From: a virus
DNA length: 57,370 nucleotides
Virus record (IMG/VR): IMGVR_UViG_3300042468_000162
Span: 1 to 57,370 of that record
Reading direction: 5' to 3' (one strand)
Part shown: positions 16,740 to 24,534 of the stretch, one piece after another
Numbering within the stretch: position 1 is the stretch's first letter
How the letters are laid out: each line of letters begins with the position of its first letter
Program-made: the position numbers and the translations under genes
The notes under the pieces: generated by a model
What the model was told of the DNA's origin: nothing
Databases searched by the model: none
What the model saw: the letters and a program-made list of their open reading frames with translations, nothing else

Positions 16740-16961
16740 TTACTCCGCTACTTTGTCTTTAAGGGACATTCTCATCATACGTATGTCATGCACATAATCA
16801 GCAATACGCCCCATCATGTCATCATCTGTGGGCATGTCTTTGGTAGGTTTTACTGGTACACTTTTAGAGGTCTTAGCAAGTAAGCCTTTTCCTGTAGGTT
16901 TGCTATGGGAGTTCATACGCTCAGCTACAAGCTTTTCAATTTTAGTAATATATTTATTCAT
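16740..16961 (-). CDS. Small basic hypothetical protein
   Basis: A 73-residue basic protein (MNKYITKIEKLVAERM) with a Lys/Thr/Pro linker and a Met-rich C-terminal helix (DDMMGRIADYVHDIRMMRM). It lies between the repeat protein and the 164-residue gene in the virion block. Not recognised. Confidence 0.6.
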   Translation of the reverse strand: MNKYITKIEKLVAERMNSHSKPTGKGLLAKTSKSVPVKPTKDMPTDDDMMGRIADYVHDIRMMRMSLKDKVAE

Positions 16962-16964
16962 AGT

Positions 16965-19900
16965 TTAACCTGGGGGTGGCGTAGCAATGTTAATATCAAA
17001 ACTAGACAATTCTGATATTAAGTTATTAAAGGTCGTGTCATCAATACCTAATGTCTCTGCGGACAATTCATTTAAGCTTATAGTGTTAGATCCAGTTAAA
17101 GTGCCTGAAAACCCTTTAATAGCATTAGTAGCCCATGTAGCTATATCACCTGCAATGGTTGTCTTACCTAATATAGCTGCAGTTACAGCACCAGCAGCTT
17201 GGTATGCACCTGCAGTACGTTGAGCTTTAGCTGCCTCAATCATGCCTTCTTTTTGCAGAGAAGCGATAGCTAAACGATTCTCACGATCTAGGTCATTCTC
17301 ACCTGCAGTAAAAGCAAATTGCATATTGTCACGATATGCCTGCCATTGATTGTTGTACTCTGCCATGCTAACTGCTAAAGCATTCTGAGCATTAATTTCA
17401 TTAGCTCTATTCTGTGCAGCCGTATTAGCAGTGGCAATATTTCTTCTCCACTCTGCATTTGATTGATCTACAATAAGTCTGTTTTGTGCATTGAATTGAT
17501 CTCTCTGATTCATTTGAGATGCATTAAACTGACTAAATGCATTATCTTGTGACACATTAAACTGTGATAGGGCATTGCTTTGTGAAGCATTGAACTGATT
17601 AACTTGAACCTTTAACCCATCATAGAATTGTGTAACTTGATTCTCGGAAGTAGCATTAAACTGTGCAGCTGCATTTTCAGCAGCAGCATCTGAAAGCATA
17701 ACTTGTGTAAGTTGCTGTGTCTTAAAGATAGCCATTTGCTGCTGAGCATCTAGATTACGCATGTCCATAGCTAAGAAGGCTCTAGCATTCTCTACTGCAG
17801 CTTGCTGTCTATTATTAAGATTAGCCATATCCATAGCTGCAATCGTAGCTGCATTCTGCAGTGTAGTTGCTTGTGCAGCATTTAAGTTGGCTATACTTAG
17901 AGACTTCATAATCTCTGAGTTTTGTAATGCAGCTTGCTGTTGTGCAGTAAATGTCAGGTTATTAGCTTCAGCTAAACGAGCAGAGTTAATTACAGCTGCC
18001 TGTTGCCTATTATCTAAATTCTTCATTTGCAATGCAGCATCTATTTGTGCATTAGCAAGTGCAGTTTGTTGCTTGTTACTTAGATTCTGAAGATCAACTT
18101 GCAAAGCATTAGCACTATTAGCGAGTGCAGTCTGCTGAAGGTTGTTTAAGTTAATATTATTGACTTCTGCATAACGTGCAGCATTAGCTATAGCTGCTTG
18201 TTGTTGATTGCTTAGGTTTTGACCTTGCAATGCAGCTTTAATTTGAGCATTGGCAATGACAGCCTGTTGCTTATTACTAAGGTTCTGAGACTGTAAAGCA
18301 AAGGCATTGGCTGAGTTTTGCAACTCAACCTGTTGCTCAGCATTAAAGTTAGCAAGCATAACACCTTGTTGTGCAGCTGCATTAGCCAAGGATACTTGCT
18401 GTCTATTATTAAGATTAGCAAGTCCCATATTAGCAAATGTTTGTGCATCTTGTGCTGCAATAGGTAGTGCAGATTCCATAGCAGCTTGTAAGATAGCTGC
18501 ACTTGCCATGGAAGATCCACCTAAACCTCTAGCTGCCATAGCTGCATTAGCTGCACGAATAGCACCAGCAGCCCATGCAGGTGTACCATCATCAAAAGAC
18601 TTCATGAGCTGAGTCAATTGACCTTGTACAGTAGCATTAGCGTCTACATTACCTTGAATAAATTCAGCTAACGTACCATCACTAACAGAGAATTTGCTAA
18701 GCTTTTTGGCTACAGCTATAGCATCCGTAGCTAAACCTGAATCGACAATAGCTTCAGCATATGCCATATCTTCAGGTTTAATGGTAGCTGCAGTGACTAA
18801 CTCTTGAGTAGATACGGCACGAGTAGCTGCAGTAATAGTGGCTACAGTACCCATAGTAGCTGCAGTAGCAGTAACTGCAGTTTCATCTGTAGCTGCAGTG
18901 ATTGTTTCACCAGGGGCTACCGTACGAGTACCTGCAGTTAAAGTAGATACAGGAGCAGCAGTTAATGTAGCTGCAGTAGCACCACTAGATACAGTACCTG
19001 TTACAGCTGCAAGTGTTGTGCTTACGCTGCCTGTAATAGCAGATACTTTCTCTAACTCTTTAGTAAAAGCATCTTCTACAGTAGTTGCAGCCATTGTAAC
19101 AGCAGTACCAGTACCTACAGTGGCTACAGTTGTAGCACCTGAAACAGTTTTAGCTGTCACTGTAGTCAGTGAGGGTAGCGTAGAGACTGTCAATTCTTGA
19201 TTAGTATCTGTTGCTAGTGTTACAGCTGAAAGCGTTGTTATAGTAGGTTTAGATAAACCTGAGAATAGATTATCTACCACATTACTTGTACTCCTGGTTG
19301 TACCTGCCGTAGTTACGGTCGCTCGTGCTGTTGTTGCAGCTGTAGTTGTGTTAGCGAATAGCGTCGTTATAGGGGCTTTAGTCGTAGTCCCAGTTGTAGT
19401 AGCTACTGTAGTGGTTGGTACAGTTGTAATAGTCCCAGTAGTAGCCCTAGTAGTAGTTGGATTAGTTTCTACATCAAGCCTAGTATCCCCTGCACGAGTT
19501 GTAGTTGTAGGGGGCTGGGTAGTAGTAGTAGCCTGTGTAGTAGTAGCCTGTGTAGTAGTAGCTTGTGTAGTAGAAACCGATGCATATATCTCTGCATCAG
19601 AAAGCCCACTATTTACTCTTGAAGCAATTAAAAATCTAGGTAGACCTGTTTCACTAACTAGTCTGTCAATTCGTGCAGCTAGCTCATCAGCGGGTGCTAA
19701 TGTGACAGTAGCTTCAGTAACAAAAACAGGTTCGGTTGTAGGGGGTTGAGTTATTGGTGCACGGGTTGTAGGTGGTTGCGTTGTGGGAGCTTCAGTGACA
19801 GCAGGAGCTTCAGTGACAACAACAGGATCTGCCCTAAATGTTAGGTTAGATATTGCTCTATCTGCTTCATCTGCACTAAATCCAAACTTATTGACAAGTG

Positions 19901-20276
19901 CCCAATGAGCAGCCTCAGCCTTTGACGGTGACCCAATAAAACCATTCTCATACATCCACTGAGCCTCTGCAGATGTTACTGAGTTTGCTGCAGCTTGTAA
20001 TGCTGTTAAAGTATATGCACCACCACCAAAAGTAATCTCATCTGAAGACACACTATTAGCTGAACTATCTTCTTGTGTACGTCCTACTCTACCGCCTATA
20101 GCAAACTTCTTAACATCTCCACCACGTGCCATATATTTATCAGCAACTAGTCCATACTTCTGTGCCATTGCAGGATCAGATTGAAGGAACTCATCAAACA
20201 TAGACATAGGACCATCGTAGCCCATCTTACGTGCTACAATTTCCTTCTGTTTTGCTGTGAAGTTTTTACTTGGCAT
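16965..20276 (-). CDS. Giant repeat-rich internal virion protein (Thr-rich region plus 22/11-residue repeats)
   Basis: A 1103-residue protein. Residues 1-130 include a predicted capsid-associated N-terminus (MARGGDVKKFAIGGRVG). A Thr/Pro-rich section follows (19200-19830), with TTQAT repeated three times from a 15-bp unit at about 19520-19573, then an Ala/Thr/Val-rich stretch. Residues about 620-862 form eleven consecutive 22-residue repeats of the type NLNNRQQAALANAxxxAAL. These shorten to at least six 11-residue repeats (QFNASQSNALS type) ending near 17455. An 11/22 period is the signature of long right-handed helical rods. Residues 1030-1060 are hydrophobic. It precedes the other ejection proteins, so a core or conduit role is likely (inference). 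Confidence 0.75.
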   Translation of the reverse strand: MPSKNFTAKQKEIVARKMGYDGPMSMFDEFLQSDPAMAQKYGLVADKYMARGGDVKKFAIGGRVGRTQEDSSANSVSSDEITFGGGAYTLTALQAAANSVTSAEAQWMYENGFIGSPSKAEAAHWALVNKFGFSADEADRAISNLTFRADPVVVTEAPAVTEAPTTQPPTTRAPITQPPTTEPVFVTEATVTLAPADELAARIDRLVSETGLPRFLIASRVNSGLSDAEIYASVSTTQATTTQATTTQATTTTQPPTTTTRAGDTRLDVETNPTTTRATTGTITTVPTTTVATTTGTTTKAPITTLFANTTTAATTARATVTTAGTTRSTSNVVDNLFSGLSKPTITTLSAVTLATDTNQELTVSTLPSLTTVTAKTVSGATTVATVGTGTAVTMAATTVEDAFTKELEKVSAITGSVSTTLAAVTGTVSSGATAATLTAAPVSTLTAGTRTVAPGETITAATDETAVTATAATMGTVATITAATRAVSTQELVTAATIKPEDMAYAEAIVDSGLATDAIAVAKKLSKFSVSDGTLAEFIQGNVDANATVQGQLTQLMKSFDDGTPAWAAGAIRAANAAMAARGLGGSSMASAAILQAAMESALPIAAQDAQTFANMGLANLNNRQQVSLANAAAQQGVMLANFNAEQQVELQNSANAFALQSQNLSNKQQAVIANAQIKAALQGQNLSNQQQAAIANAARYAEVNNINLNNLQQTALANSANALQVDLQNLSNKQQTALANAQIDAALQMKNLDNRQQAAVINSARLAEANNLTFTAQQQAALQNSEIMKSLSIANLNAAQATTLQNAATIAAMDMANLNNRQQAAVENARAFLAMDMRNLDAQQQMAIFKTQQLTQVMLSDAAAENAAAQFNATSENQVTQFYDGLKVQVNQFNASQSNALSQFNVSQDNAFSQFNASQMNQRDQFNAQNRLIVDQSNAEWRRNIATANTAAQNRANEINAQNALAVSMAEYNNQWQAYRDNMQFAFTAGENDLDRENRLAIASLQKEGMIEAAKAQRTAGAYQAAGAVTAAILGKTTIAGDIATWATNAIKGFSGTLTGSNTISLNELSAETLGIDDTTFNNLISELSSFDINIATPPPG
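17455..18418 (-). repeat. 22-residue (66-bp) to 11-residue (33-bp) coding repeats
   Basis: Eleven in-phase 66-bp units run from about 18418 down to 17692. They encode N-[LF]-[NSD]-[NA]-x-Q-Q-x2-[LIV]-x-N-A followed by nine variable residues. At least six 33-bp units beginning with QFN then continue to about 17455. The DNA copies are diverged while the protein spacing is exact, so selection acts on the helical period. Confidence 0.9.
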
Positions 20277-20294
20277 ATCAGTGTTGTCCCTGCT

Positions 20295-20756
20295 TTATCG
20301 CATCAATAAGGATTCAGCTTCTCTACGTTTAACTAATCCTGGTAGTATCTTGCCACCACCTCTAACCCATCTCATAAGCTGTTCTCTTGCACCTTCCCAA
20401 TCTTGGGCATTTATCTTACGTCTAAGTGTACTTGTCTGTAATGCCCCAACACCTAGGTTATATGCAAAATCTACAATGGCATTAAACTTACGCCAATCCC
20501 TAGACTGCATAGCTAATGATATTAAGATAGGGCACTGTCTAATTACACCGGGAGCGTATGTGTGCATAAGCTCAAACAGTAGAAGCTGCCTTGCTTGAGG
20601 TTCTGTTATAGCTACATCTGTTAATTTAACCTTACGCCCATCTGCATAGTAAGTACTTCCATACCCAATAGTAGGAATACCTGCAGGACATAAATAAGGC
20701 TTAGATGAAAACCCCTCAAACCTACGACATAACTCAGCAGCAATATCTAATTGCAT
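20295..20756 (-). CDS. Endolysin, GH24 muramidase (T4 lysozyme family)
   Basis: A 153-residue lysozyme that cuts the peptidoglycan glycan strand. The catalytic triad of the E-8aa-(D/C)-5aa-T type is visible: E14 in RRFEGF, C23 in YLCPAG and T29 in IPTIGYG. The later conserved NAIVDFAYNLGVGAL and WVRGGGKILPGLVKRREAE are typical of the family. There is no signal peptide, so release depends on a holin. It is the last gene of a lysis cassette with the holins at 20768 and 21265 and the membrane peptide at 21461. Confidence 0.95.
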   Translation of the reverse strand: MQLDIAAELCRRFEGFSSKPYLCPAGIPTIGYGSTYYADGRKVKLTDVAITEPQARQLLLFELMHTYAPGVIRQCPILISLAMQSRDWRKFNAIVDFAYNLGVGALQTSTLRRKINAQDWEGAREQLMRWVRGGGKILPGLVKRREAESLLMR

Positions 20757-20767
20757 ATACTATTATA

Positions 20768-21262
20768 CTACAAACCACGCTTGGCAAGTGTTCTATCTAA
20801 GAACCAATAATTAAGTGTCCCGCTAACTAAGGCACTCATATCTGTAGTCATCATAGTCTTAAATACAATCTCTGCAGGTGCACCTGATAGCCAAGCATTC
20901 CATGCAAACCATACATGGATAAATGACCATATGAACAATACCCAATAAGTAACTACAGGTCTAACACTTGCAGACAAGGAAGCTGCCCATCCACCTGCAG
21001 CTTTAACCATTTCACTTTGTTGATTGATGGCAGCTTCAAATGCAGCCATAACACCTGTATCAATAGCAGCTTCACGCTGAGCACCTATTTCTGCTAGTTT
21101 TTGTGCACCACGCTGAGCTTCTAAATCACATTGCCTACTGAACATAAGTAGTTCATGATTTCTCTCATTCTTTTTATCAAGCCATTTTAAGACCTCAGGT
21201 GCAAGTCTGAATAGCCCACCAAAGATAGATCCTAATAGACCACCACTTAATATGTCTAACAT
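20768..21262 (-). CDS. Three-transmembrane holin (GTA_holin_3TM-like)
   Basis: A 164-residue membrane protein. The N-terminal hydrophobic GGLLGSIFGGLFRLAPEVLKWL is followed by a charged coiled coil (KKNERNHELL, EAQRGAQKLAEIGAQRE), then two hydrophobic helices (VVTYWVLFIWSFIHVWFAW and the C-terminal SALVSGTLNYWFLDRTL). This matches the 3TM holin superfamily found in phages and gene transfer agents. It is placed directly before the lysozyme gene. It would permeabilise the inner membrane or time lysis. Confidence 0.85.
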   Translation of the reverse strand: MLDILSGGLLGSIFGGLFRLAPEVLKWLDKKNERNHELLMFSRQCDLEAQRGAQKLAEIGAQREAAIDTGVMAAFEAAINQQSEMVKAAGGWAASLSASVRPVVTYWVLFIWSFIHVWFAWNAWLSGAPAEIVFKTMMTTDMSALVSGTLNYWFLDRTLAKRGL

Positions 21263-21264
21263 AT

Positions 21265-21459
21265 CTAACTTTCTTCTTTATTAGCTTTTCTTCTAAATAT
21301 ACATTGAACTGTATCCGTTTCCCAGATACGAATAGCTGTCCATACAATAGTAAGTATGGCAGCTACAGCAGGTAATAGTTCAGCCAATGTACCTACAACT
21401 GTGATAATAGATATGGCATCACCTAATGTTTTTACTTGTTCATCAGCTTGCAATGCCAT
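21265..21459 (-). CDS. Small class II-type holin
   Basis: A 64-residue protein with the conserved phage pattern VKTLGDAISIITVVGTLAE, LLPAVAAILTIVWTAIRIWE and TVQ, giving two hydrophobic helices and a basic C-terminus (FRRKANKEES). Short holins of this pattern are frequent beside 3TM holins in podoviruses. It sits two bases upstream of the 3TM holin gene, so the cassette holds two distinct candidate holins. Confidence 0.8.
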   Translation of the reverse strand: MALQADEQVKTLGDAISIITVVGTLAELLPAVAAILTIVWTAIRIWETDTVQCIFRRKANKEES

Positions 21460-21460
21460 A

Positions 21461-21631
21461 CTATTTACCTTTCTCTATTTCATTGACATGTTTCCAAAGT
21501 TCAGTGATTTGTTTATCATAGCCCTTCTCTAGATAATCGACACGAACTTTAATAGTTACTGCATACGCTGCAATAGCTACAACTGCTGCCCCTAGATACC
21601 ATAGCTTACCCAGTGTTTCTATGGCTTCCAT
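21461..21631 (-). CDS. 56-residue single-helix membrane protein in the lysis cassette
   Basis: A short gene that small-gene cut-offs easily miss. It starts MEAIETLGKLWYLG, has one hydrophobic helix (YLGAAVVAIAAYAVTI, residues 12-27), and then a charged coiled-coil-like tail (DYLEKGYDKQITELWKHVNE). It fills the gap between the tail gene at 21638 and the holin at 21265 with two- to seven-base spacing. One N-terminal helix plus a charged periplasmic or cytoplasmic coil recalls i-spanins, but it is too short for a confident call. It may be an antiholin or spanin-like accessory. Confidence 0.65.
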   Translation of the reverse strand: MEAIETLGKLWYLGAAVVAIAAYAVTIKVRVDYLEKGYDKQITELWKHVNEIEKGK

Positions 21632-21637
21632 GGGTAA

Positions 21638-21976
21638 TTACACTGCAGATGCAGCCCAAGGTAGTGGTGGCGTAATCACCGGAGGATTGATCTGGTTATT
21701 GATATTGCTTTGCACCGCAGCTTCGGCGCTATCTTTATCCACGCCATTGGCCCATATCCAATTCAGCACTTCTTGCTGTGTCAGATTGGCGTAGGGGATG
21801 AAGCTAGCAGGGTCAGCAGGTGGTAGTGAGCAAGTGGAATAGACCGATGCTGTGTACGTCTTGCCATTGTCTACTTGCTCACCGTTACATGCCCAACCCA
21901 CTGTGATAACGGCTTCAGGTGGCGTGGCTGATGTGGTGGTTGTTTGCATCCATTGGATGATCCAGGTGGGGGCCAT
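21638..21976 (-). CDS. Conserved small tail-associated protein after the tail fibre
   Basis: A 112-residue protein (MAPTWIIQWMQTTTTSA) with VITVGWACNG, FIPYANLTQQEVLNWIW and a C-terminal PPLPW. This pattern recurs directly downstream of tail fibre genes in aquatic phages and is probably an assembly factor or minor virion protein. Its base use is G/C-rich, like the 3' half of the fibre gene, so the two likely moved in together. Confidence 0.65.
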   Translation of the reverse strand: MAPTWIIQWMQTTTTSATPPEAVITVGWACNGEQVDNGKTYTASVYSTCSLPPADPASFIPYANLTQQEVLNWIWANGVDKDSAEAAVQSNINNQINPPVITPPLPWAASAV

Positions 21977-21977
21977 G

Positions 21978-24521
21978 TTAGTTTCCTTCTAAAAGTGCCA
22001 CACGGGCGGTTAGGGATGTGATGAGGGCTTGCTGTTCTTGGATGGCTGCGGTCAGCGTGGCGACCAGGAAACTGGTGTCGATGCCTTGATATTGTGGGTT
22101 GCCTTCAGCATCCACAGCGTCTTTCTCGCCAGACACTGCTTGAGGACACACTTCAGCCAACTCGTGAGCAATGAAGCCTTCACCGTCAGAACCATCTACA
22201 TTCCACTTGTATGTGCAAGGCTTGAGCAATGCCACCTTAGCCAAAGCCCCTGTCATGGGTGTGATGGTGTTCTTCAGGCGGTAGTCGGAGGAAGTTACAT
22301 AGCTTGTAGATGATCCACTTGTATCGATAGTGCCAACAGTTCCGTTGCCATTGGTAAATGAAATAACACCTTGGTAAGTAGTCGTTATTGTGTTTGCCAA
22401 AGCAATACGGCCACCGGGTCCACTATTTCCAATCAAAGTCCCTGCAACGGATGAGGAGGGGCTACTCGTCGCCCCCACCAGCAAATCCCCCCCGCTGGTG
22501 ATACGGGCGCGTTCGGTGGTTCCACCGTTTCTGAAAATAAGGCTTTTACTTCCAAGGTTGCCTCTGTCTGCCGTGATGTAAAGCGTTCCATCAACATCGG
22601 CAAGTTCGGAATATCCGTTAGAACCACTATCCAAACGAAGCCCAGCGCCGCCTGCCAAATACGCATGCAGACGCGCCTGTGGACTCGTCGTCCCCACCCC
22701 CAAATTCCCACTCGCATCCAGCGTCATCGCCTGCGTGAAGGTGATAGCGTTTCCTGCTGTGCCGGAGCCTGCGGTGTGCCAAGAGTGAACGCCGTTTAAT
22801 TGCTGATACCTAGACGCAGCGTTGCTTGTTACATACTTCCATGTATCGGTTGCGGAGTAGTAAGCGTTAGCGTTAAAGGTTGTAAAACCGTAGTTGACAG
22901 TTTCAGTAAATATAGACCCGCCGCGACCAGAGCCGACATTAAGTCCAGTGCCTTCCACCCAAGCACTCGGCGTCACCCCAAGGCCGAGGTTGCCGGAGGT
23001 ATCCAAAACTAATCTAGTAACACCGTTGGTACTGTCACGAACAATAAATGAACCAACTGGGCCAAGACCTGCCGCAGCGCCGACAGTACCTATATTCCAA
23101 CTGTACCCGCCGGTGCTGGTGTTTACGATATTTACTAGCGTTGAACCGTTGGCGCTTGATTGAACCGCTAAAGGCTGACTAGGCGAACTCGTCCCAATCC
23201 CCAGGTTGCCGGAGGAGTCGAGGGTTGCCGAAAGACCTGCGGATGTCCCAAAAGAAAGCGTACTGCCGCGAATGCCAAATGGCACAACAGAAGAACGAGC
23301 GTCATTAAGCGCATCAATACCAACGCCGCCAACGACCGTGCCAAAAATTGCATCAGTCGTCCTAAATTCTGCATTCGCATTAGTTTGAACTTTTACAACC
23401 AGTTTGCTTGAAATTGAACTCGTCCCAATCCCCAGCCCTGTGCTGGTGAGGCGCATTTGTTCGGAAGCACCAAGCCAAATGTGCTCACCTGTTGAGGTAA
23501 TTAAATACCTGTCCTTAGCCGCCCCTGTGTCGTAAATAAAGAACTGTTGCGATTGAGCCGACTGACCGAATTGAAAGCCGGATGCGCCAGCGCCGTTATT
23601 GGTTAAGGTGATTTGCGTGTTACCAACCCCAGAAGGTCGGGAAATCTCAAGAACCCCACCCCCAACGCCAAGCGTGGTGCCGTTAAACGTCAGCGCACTA
23701 CCGCTTGTCGCCGCCTTGGAGCCGTTGAGGTACAGGACTCCGTTGGCAGTGCCACCAGAAAGTGTGACAGTAGAACTGGCAGATAGCGTAGTAAATGCAC
23801 CTGTAGAAGCTGAATTAGCACCAATGGCAGTACCATCAATAGCACCACTATCAATGTCAACTTTAGATATATCAACTTCGCCTGTGCCATTAGGAGTAAG
23901 GGCAATATTACCGTTAGCACCATCATAAATACGAATAACACCAGAGTTAGTACCTGCATTCGTATTGAATATCAGATCACCTGTGCCATTCGTTGTTACA
24001 GTAACATCTGTGTTACTATCTCCAACTTGTATGGTATCGGCAGTTAATATGACATCACCTGTACCATTGGGCACAAGGCTTATATTACCGTTCGTATCGG
24101 TTGAAGATATCGTATTACCATTGATATTGATGTTATCAATCTGGGCTTCTGTAACAGCTGAGTTAGTTCCCAGTGTAACACCATCAATTGTACCTGCATT
24201 GATATCTGCAGTATCAGCTACAAGTGCATCAATGTTAGCTGTACCATCAATATACAAATCTTTAAACTCAAAGCTGGAACTGCCTAAATCAACTGTATTA
24301 TCAGTCTTAGGTGTAATAGCTCCAGTGCTTATGACAAGATCTTGTGCAGGACCTATCTTGGTAATGGGTGCACCATTAGCTGCTGTACCATCGTGCGTAT
24401 GTCCCGTACTTGCATGGAATGCAGCTACAAGTGCATCAAATTCACCGTCTAAATCTGCAGCATTAATAACATTACCTGTGGCAATATTATTACTGGTATC
24501 ATTACGTGTATAGCCTGCCAT
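21978..24521 (-). CDS. Tail fibre / receptor-binding protein with S74 self-cleaving chaperone
   Basis: An 847-residue fibre. The N-terminal part (MAGYTRNDTSNNIATGNVINAADLDG, then HASTGHTHDG) attaches to the tail. Next come Asp/Thr-rich beta repeats (IDGVTLGTNSA, SLVPNGTGDVIL, ALTPNGTGEVDI) and several LGIGTSSP / GNLGLGVTPSA units. The C-terminus is a Peptidase_S74 intramolecular chaperone: SSDYRLKNTI carries the Ser and Lys of self-cleavage, and GFIAHELAEVCPQAV and a final coiled coil (IQEQQALITSLTARVALLE) follow. The AT-rich 5' third changes to G/C-rich sequence near 23760, indicating an exchanged receptor-binding end. Confidence 0.93.
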   Translation of the reverse strand: MAGYTRNDTSNNIATGNVINAADLDGEFDALVAAFHASTGHTHDGTAANGAPITKIGPAQDLVISTGAITPKTDNTVDLGSSSFEFKDLYIDGTANIDALVADTADINAGTIDGVTLGTNSAVTEAQIDNININGNTISSTDTNGNISLVPNGTGDVILTADTIQVGDSNTDVTVTTNGTGDLIFNTNAGTNSGVIRIYDGANGNIALTPNGTGEVDISKVDIDSGAIDGTAIGANSASTGAFTTLSASSTVTLSGGTANGVLYLNGSKAATSGSALTFNGTTLGVGGGVLEISRPSGVGNTQITLTNNGAGASGFQFGQSAQSQQFFIYDTGAAKDRYLITSTGEHIWLGASEQMRLTSTGLGIGTSSISSKLVVKVQTNANAEFRTTDAIFGTVVGGVGIDALNDARSSVVPFGIRGSTLSFGTSAGLSATLDSSGNLGIGTSSPSQPLAVQSSANGSTLVNIVNTSTGGYSWNIGTVGAAAGLGPVGSFIVRDSTNGVTRLVLDTSGNLGLGVTPSAWVEGTGLNVGSGRGGSIFTETVNYGFTTFNANAYYSATDTWKYVTSNAASRYQQLNGVHSWHTAGSGTAGNAITFTQAMTLDASGNLGVGTTSPQARLHAYLAGGAGLRLDSGSNGYSELADVDGTLYITADRGNLGSKSLIFRNGGTTERARITSGGDLLVGATSSPSSSVAGTLIGNSGPGGRIALANTITTTYQGVISFTNGNGTVGTIDTSGSSTSYVTSSDYRLKNTITPMTGALAKVALLKPCTYKWNVDGSDGEGFIAHELAEVCPQAVSGEKDAVDAEGNPQYQGIDTSFLVATLTAAIQEQQALITSLTARVALLEGN

Positions 24522-24534
24522 TTAAGTGTACCTC

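Noticed and set aside
17455-18418. CRISPR-like array
   Set aside because: The regular 66-bp and 33-bp spacing is a protein-coding repeat in frame; units are diverged at DNA level and there are no unique spacers.
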